Shown: positions 59,019 to 64,000 of the stretch, piece by piece | Position numbering within the stretch: the stretch's first letter is position 1 | Layout of the letters: the number at the start of each line of letters is the position of its first letter | Origin: Welwitschia mirabilis | Lineage: Eukaryota > Gnetophyta > Gnetopsida > Welwitschiales | Length of the DNA: 64,000 bases | Direction: 5' to 3' | Assembly: GCA_051453625.1 (NCBI GenBank) | Contig: JBOZIK010000001.1 | Span: forward strand, 122,258,712-122,322,711 | Position numbers and translations under genes: made by a program | The notes under the pieces: generated by a model | The model's input: only the letters and a program-made list of their open reading frames with translations | Told to the model about the DNA's origin: nothing | The model's database searches: none

Positions 59019-59805
59019 AGATGCATAATAAGAAAACAATTAGTGAAGATTGAAAGCGGTGCAATATCTATGGATTTCATTGTGTTTTTTTTAATTTTTA
59101 TTTTTTTAATTATGGTATTTATGTTTATGATCATACCTTAAACATTAACTAAATGCCTCGTTTATTGAAGAAATAATTCTATCATGGTATCTTTAGTAAT
59201 AAGTGTAAAAATAATGCATAGTTAGAGTTCCTTAAAGGCTAATTTTACGGCATCAACACGTGGATCTCTTAAAGTCTAATTAGATGATGTATCCTTTTTA
59301 CTACTTTTAGTCATCGACATAAAGTTAAGTGGCGTTGACTTATCATAGTTGTAAACAAAATAATCATGGAAATGTATCTAAAGAAAAGAGGTAGCAATCA
59401 AGGTATTCTGAATATGTGGTTTTCAATCATCATTTTAGGAATCATAAGGGGTTGCAGTAATGTAATGAACTCTTACTATTTTGACTCCAAGCATTTTAAA
59501 GAAACCTAATGCATAAGTAGGAAGATGAGATGGACGAAAATGGAGTAACATCTTAAACATTAACTACATGTCACATTTTTAATTACATTTAAATTAATAA
59601 ATATATATCTTTTAACTTTGATATTTTAAATCCCATGAATTTTGAACTAGATCCATTTATTTCTCAACTAGTTAATAATTCATCATAACTATTTAATAAC
59701 TCAAAGCTCTATTTTTAACTTACAACTAAAATATCATTAGTTCATAAACATATTCATAATGCCTTTTATTTGAACATGAAGTTAACCTTAGCAAAGTAGT
59801 ACCCA
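59019..59805 (-). repeat. 5' LTR of element F, outer part
   Basis: Continues the LTR cut at 40489. The part 59510-59805 matches 38770-39068; 59040-59500 matches more weakly. It starts TGGGTACT on the - strand. Confidence 0.6.
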
Positions 59806-59810
59806 AGAAT
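59806..59810 (+). repeat. Putative right target-site duplication of element F
   Basis: AGAAT, one base different from AGATT at 38036-38040. Confidence 0.45.
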
Positions 59811-61058
59811 AACCAGGCACTGAGTATGTAGTAAGGAGCACAGGTGGCTCTATAGCATACAAATAATATGAATGCACTAAAATAGATTAAATAATTATTA
59901 CATAGAAATACATGAAAGAAATATTCCAAATTTATTATGTAGAAACAACTTATCATGTAAATATCTCATTAATATGTAAAATAGAAAGTACATGATTTAG
60001 TTGTTCATATTGCATACTGCTAAGAAAGATTCAAAGTTAAAGACTCCTAACCTCCACTTATATTTTAGTGACAAATTTTATAATGGATGCAATTAGTTGG
60101 CAATAAGAAAAGAGACTTTATCACATTCTGTAGCTTGGTGATAAGAAGTGTGATAAGGCTTTATAAGAAAATGATAAGGCATTAAATGATAAAAGTAATA
60201 TCAAATTCATTCTTAATTCAAATTCTATCGATCCATATTTGGTTTTACATTATTTGTAATTTTTCTTAACTACCTTTTAAATTTCATTATAAATGTAACC
60301 TTTTTCATTGGAAAAACTAGAGTTTGGTTTACTAATTTTAGTCAGAAATATTATTTCAATTCCTTTTGTAATTCAAGTATCTTTGTCATAGATCTTAATT
60401 TTTATTTGTTTTTGCTACATCTTTAATTTTCCCCTTATGACATGCACTTCATTTAAGGATTCATTATTAGAATAATAGAATATGTTTAAACTAAATTCTT
60501 TAGTTAGAAAGTTTTCTTTCTAATTTAATTATGTTTTTTATTTATTGTTACATGATTAATTTGAATGAAAGAGTAACTTAGGATATGTACAAGACAAATT
60601 CACTCTCTTTCCACTTGTTTATTTACCTTTCATATTAACCTTCCATGCATATAAATAGTTTAATGAATGATTTTATTCCTAATGTAATTTTTTATGTATC
60701 TTTTGTTCTATGACATGTAAACCATTCATATTTCTATTAGGGAAACAATTTGCAAGCATTAATAATTTGTACTTAAATACACTACTACTAAGGTAACAGA
60801 ATATTGACATTGTAAAATCAACAGTTTTTATTTTTTTAAGGTGCATATGCACATTTAAAATAATTCTACTTTCTATTTTCTTTTCATAATGAAATTTAAT
60901 TTATTTAATTTATTTTCATTCACTAGTTAAGAAAGCAATTTATCGTCATGCAATTAATTCAAGCCTAGTTTCTATTATTTCAAATCCACATATGATGACT
61001 TTCATAGAATATGATAAATATGTAACTAGTTATTTTCACTAGTTGCTTACAACTACCA
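59811..61058 (+). mobile_element. 3' LTR of element E (remainder right of element F)
   Basis: Parallels about 25960-27830. Marker pairs are AAATTTCATTATAAATGTAA (60278), GCACTTCATTTAAGGAT (60444), CCTTTCATATTAACCTT (60626) and CTATTATTTCAAATCCACAT (60972). It ends near AACTACCA at 61058, the counterpart of ACTACTCA at 27830. By eye only about 70-75% identical to the 5' LTR, so E is the oldest member of the stack along with F. Confidence 0.75.
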
Positions 61059-63639
61059 AATAAATCATATGTTTTCATTGTTTCACTTTTAAAAGAATTA
61101 CATTTCAAAGAAAAGATCATGTAGATAGAAAAAAGAAAGAAAGAAATATATCGAGGAAAAGAGAAGTGCCTTAGAGAAGTTCTTATTTTTGAAGGGATCT
61201 CCTTAGTAAGTAGAATTTTTCAGATAGCATTCAACTTTGATATAATTCTTTTTTATCTTTTTCCATCTTAACCCACAACTTTTGTATCCAATTTTTATGC
61301 TTTTTAAGAACTATTTGAAAGGGTTGTTTGTCCTCTTAAGATAAAGTAGGGATTAGAGATCTGCATCATGGATCATGTTCTTCCTCTTCTTGCTCCACTT
61401 AAACTTCATGGCTTCTTGAATAGCTCACTTATCTCCTTAGAGCCCAGTTTGATTTATCATGCTCTTTTACTCTTGGATTATATCTACCTATGATAATATC
61501 AATAGCTTTTCATACCATCCTTGTAGTCTTAATATATTACTAGCTGAGATAGGAAGAGTAATGTTTTTAGTATTCCCTATAGAATATTCCATGAGATTAA
61601 AGAAAACATGGATAAATATTAAACCTCATTTAATTTTGACTCTTAGAAGTTAAGGCTAAGGAATTACAATAGGTATCAGATACATGAGAGAAAAAGCACA
61701 TATTTATAATTATAATCCTAGATAGATTAACACTTAAATAATAGAAATGTCAATTCTTTCCTTTATGGAGGGCTTCCATAAATCTCCTTATTCATATTTG
61801 AACTAGCTACATATTCTAGGAAAAACTCCTTTACTTCATTAAAGAAATAGCTTTTTTCTATTTCTTGGATAAGTCTCTTTGATGCTTTTTATTTAATCCT
61901 TTATAAGAAAAAAGACGCATAGTTATTATATAAAGTTATAGAATAATGCCCTAATAATGAAGCCTCTAGATCTCTCAGACATTTTGTTTTAGTCTCAAAG
62001 TGATTAGGTAAACTTTAACAATGATGTTAATGAAAAATATGGTAATGCTTATATGTTTCAAAGTAGAGTGAGTAAGCATAGGTAAGTTTATGAAGAAATG
62101 TAAGTGTATAACTTTGTGTTTATAAATGTGAGAGCAAATCTAGAATATTAATTTTTTAGTTTAGATGGATGGTTAAGATCTATTATGACATGGTAATTTG
62201 AAGTAAATGTATGTTTCTTTTAATAAGGAATGACTTGGATTAGAATTTAGGATTTGCAATTTAAAAAATAGGTGGGAATCCTATGTTTAAAAAAATGGAA
62301 TTTTATTTTTAGCCTTTTATTTTTCACCTAATATTTTAGCTTAATTATTTTATCTAATTTAATACGTCAGTAATTACTCATATAATCAAAAACCAATAAT
62401 AAAAATTAATAGTTTCTTATATCTAGCTTCTTGTATCAATTGTAAATCATTAGGATATATTACTTATGATATTGTCAATTAGGTATGATCCCTAAGTGCA
62501 TGTATTTCTAAGATGAAGGATTTATTTTACTAAATCAACAAGAAAGAAAAATTAACATAAGTTAATATCTTAATGAACTTATGCAACTTTACATTATAGG
62601 AATACATCATGGCTAATACTTCTACCTAGCTAATAGTAAGATTTAATCATGGTTCCCAAGGCATTTGTTGTATAACATATGGTCATCATTTGGTTGCATT
62701 ATTCCCTTAGTTCATTACTAACATGAAAGAATAGTTTCTTAGAGGAATAGGTTTTCTCCAAACTTGCATTCAAATTTGTTATAATTATACCAAAGGCATA
62801 TACCTCACACTATTGTCCACATAGCTTTAGGTATTTAATACTTAGATCCTTCTAATTGCATATTAGATTTGAGATAATATATAAGTAAAACATGACTAGA
62901 GTGGTATAAAGATGCATATGTGGCTTAATTAGTCTTCGTTATTAGATAGTCAATCATCCATGATGAAAATTTTACTAACATCAGCAACATCTTCACACAT
63001 TATTTAATCATCTCCAATCCTAACATGTTAGTATTCATAAGTTCTAATTTTTAAAAACTCATATGAGAAGTGCACTCCCATGCTAGAAAACCATTTTTGA
63101 TGAGTGGTTTCTTCCATAGAAATGTTAACATTTTTCCTTCCCATAAGAATATTTTTAAAGTATGGAGGTATCCAACAACAAAATCTTTCTTAATTTGTAG
63201 AATATGAATTTTTCTTCATATACTACAAAAATTACATTAAAATCTAGGATAAACAACTAGTATGCATGACATAGAGAGATTAAAGTTGAAATGCTTATAA
63301 CAAGAGTTCAGTCAAATCAATTTGACCTCAATCAAACAAGTAGTGAAAGGAACCTAAGAAATTGATCTTTTATGATGAAACTAATTGAATTATGTACTTA
63401 TTACAAGTTTAGGTTTTGACCAAAATAATCCTTAATTCTTTACATTACCCAAATTCATTTCTTATATAAACTTAATTTTAACTTTATTTTAACTTTTATT
63501 TCAATGTATTCTATGATTACAAGTTAAGCAAATAGGGTCAAAGTCATGGCTTATGGGATAGATTTATGAAAATGTTTTTACGTCTTTAATCATTATCTTT
63601 GAAAGAATGGTTATCTTTTAAGGCTTAAAATATTAATAG
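61059..63639. other. No gene recognised; probably 3' region of element J
   Basis: AT-rich. The - strand from about 61650 to 61330 is fairly open, with GNTKNITLPISASNILRLQG and a Lys-rich passage further on, but I cannot assign it. It could be the post-integrase part of element J, which runs on the - strand. The + strand frame 61459-61653 has no resemblance to a known family. Confidence 0.4.
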
Positions 63640-63960
63640 CTTAATAAAGAATACTTTATGACTTGTAATAAACTAATCCACCTAGACATATGTTTTTTAG
63701 GGAATTTGTGTAGTCTTAAATCATACAGCAAAACCAAGTCATTAAGTTTAAAATTTTCCCTAAAAATATGATTATCATAAAGCATTTCATTCTTTATTCA
63801 TGGATATGGAACTTTTTTAAGATTCATTCCTAATTTTGTTTAAGTCAAGATTCTAGAACATAAAATCTTCATTAAAGTTATGGTCGAGTCATGTAATGGT
63901 CTAGAAAGATTTAATTAAGTTTCCATAAAAAGGTGGTAATATTTTCCAAAAATATGTCTT
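63640..63960 (-). pseudogene. Integrase C-terminal remnant of an Athila/Tat-like element (J)
   Basis: One - strand frame of about 100 codons with three stops contains GKYYHLFMET, then NEMLYDNHIFRENFKLNDLV and LLYDLRLHKFPKKHMSRWIS. These match GKACHLPVE, then YD....HD..I..K.F..ND.VLLY(D/N)SRL.LFPGKL.SRW of Athila/Tat integrases, the same segment seen in element E at 35.2-35.3 kb on the other strand. The rest of pol would lie to the right, outside the window. Confidence 0.82.
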
Positions 63961-64000
63961 TAAGGACACATTTTAATGGAGGTTTTATAGGTGATCTGAT

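Larger units (their letters stand above)
38041..59805 (-). mobile_element. Element F: gag-only Ty1/copia element, split by element B
   Basis: LTR copies are 38041-39068 (3') and 40160-40489 plus 59019-59805 (5'), about 1.03 and 1.12 kb. Together with the 1.1-kb interior the element itself is about 3.2 kb; the rest of the span is inserted element B. The interior has gag but no pol. Shared LTR passages are 38770-39068 with 59510-59805 (for example CCTAATTTTAACTT against CTATTTTTAACTT) and the less certain left ends. By eye the LTRs are strongly diverged. Confidence 0.65.

Noticed and set aside
1-64000. Search for host genes, tRNA or rRNA genes
   Set aside because: No spliceable run of exons with a known domain, no tRNA cloverleaf and no rRNA-like GC-rich block could be seen. 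A short diverged exon could still be missed by eye.

Overview
This is strongly AT-rich nuclear DNA from a plant. The evidence is the repeat content: Ty1/copia and Ty3/gypsy LTR retrotransposons of plant lineages, with primer-binding sites for plant initiator tRNA-Met (copia and one gypsy lineage) and tRNA-Asp (Athila/Tat-type and non-autonomous gypsy). I found no intact host gene, tRNA, rRNA or CRISPR array. All recognisable coding sequence is retrotransposon gag or pol broken by stops and frameshifts. This fits old repeat-dense heterochromatin, probably pericentromeric. Letters A-J below are my labels.

The main result is a four-deep nested stack in the right two thirds. E (+ strand, Athila/Tat-like gypsy) has a 5' LTR near 25.83-27.83 kb, a tRNA-Asp-type PBS at 27.84 kb, then gag, protease, RT, RNase H and integrase remnants at 30.6-35.4 kb. 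Its 3' LTR remainder is at 59.81-61.06 kb. F (- strand, gag-only copia, 38.04-59.81 kb) interrupts E. B (- strand, copia with gag and pol, 40.49-59.02 kb) sits in the 5' LTR of F. A (- strand, 9.9-kb gypsy-type element with no visible pol, 42.495-52.393 kb) sits in the 3' LTR of B. LTR pairs, PBS, polypurine tracts and short target-site duplications support each level. By eye the LTR pairs look progressively more alike from E and F to B to A, the order nesting demands.

Left part: 1.6-4.3 kb holds fragments of an LTR element (I, - strand) with a tRNA-Met PBS and a GGTGGAAGT-like minisatellite. 5.4-9.58 kb is a decayed gypsy element (C, - strand) with an in-frame duplication of its RNase H region; its presumed 5' LTR (9.58-12.4 kb) carries two unrelated tandem arrays (about 187 bp x4 and about 170 bp x3). 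15.6-16.15 kb is a copia RNase H remnant (G, + strand). 17.8-19.0 kb is a diverged LTR (H) related to A. 19.522-23.232 kb is a complete 3.7-kb non-autonomous element (D, + strand) with a perfect 5-bp TSD, a tRNA-Asp PBS and one gag-like reading frame. D and A share an LTR architecture: short repeats around CACCTAATGCTATAAGA upstream of a TATAAAAGGGC box.

The right edge (63.64-63.95 kb, - strand) holds the C-terminal end of another Athila/Tat-like integrase (J), which continues outside the window.

The window has nine N gaps. At one of the larger gaps the flanks share 57 bp, and another is about nine times longer than the matching stretch of the partner LTR, so their sizes are not reliable. 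Similarity statements are by-eye comparisons, not computed alignments.
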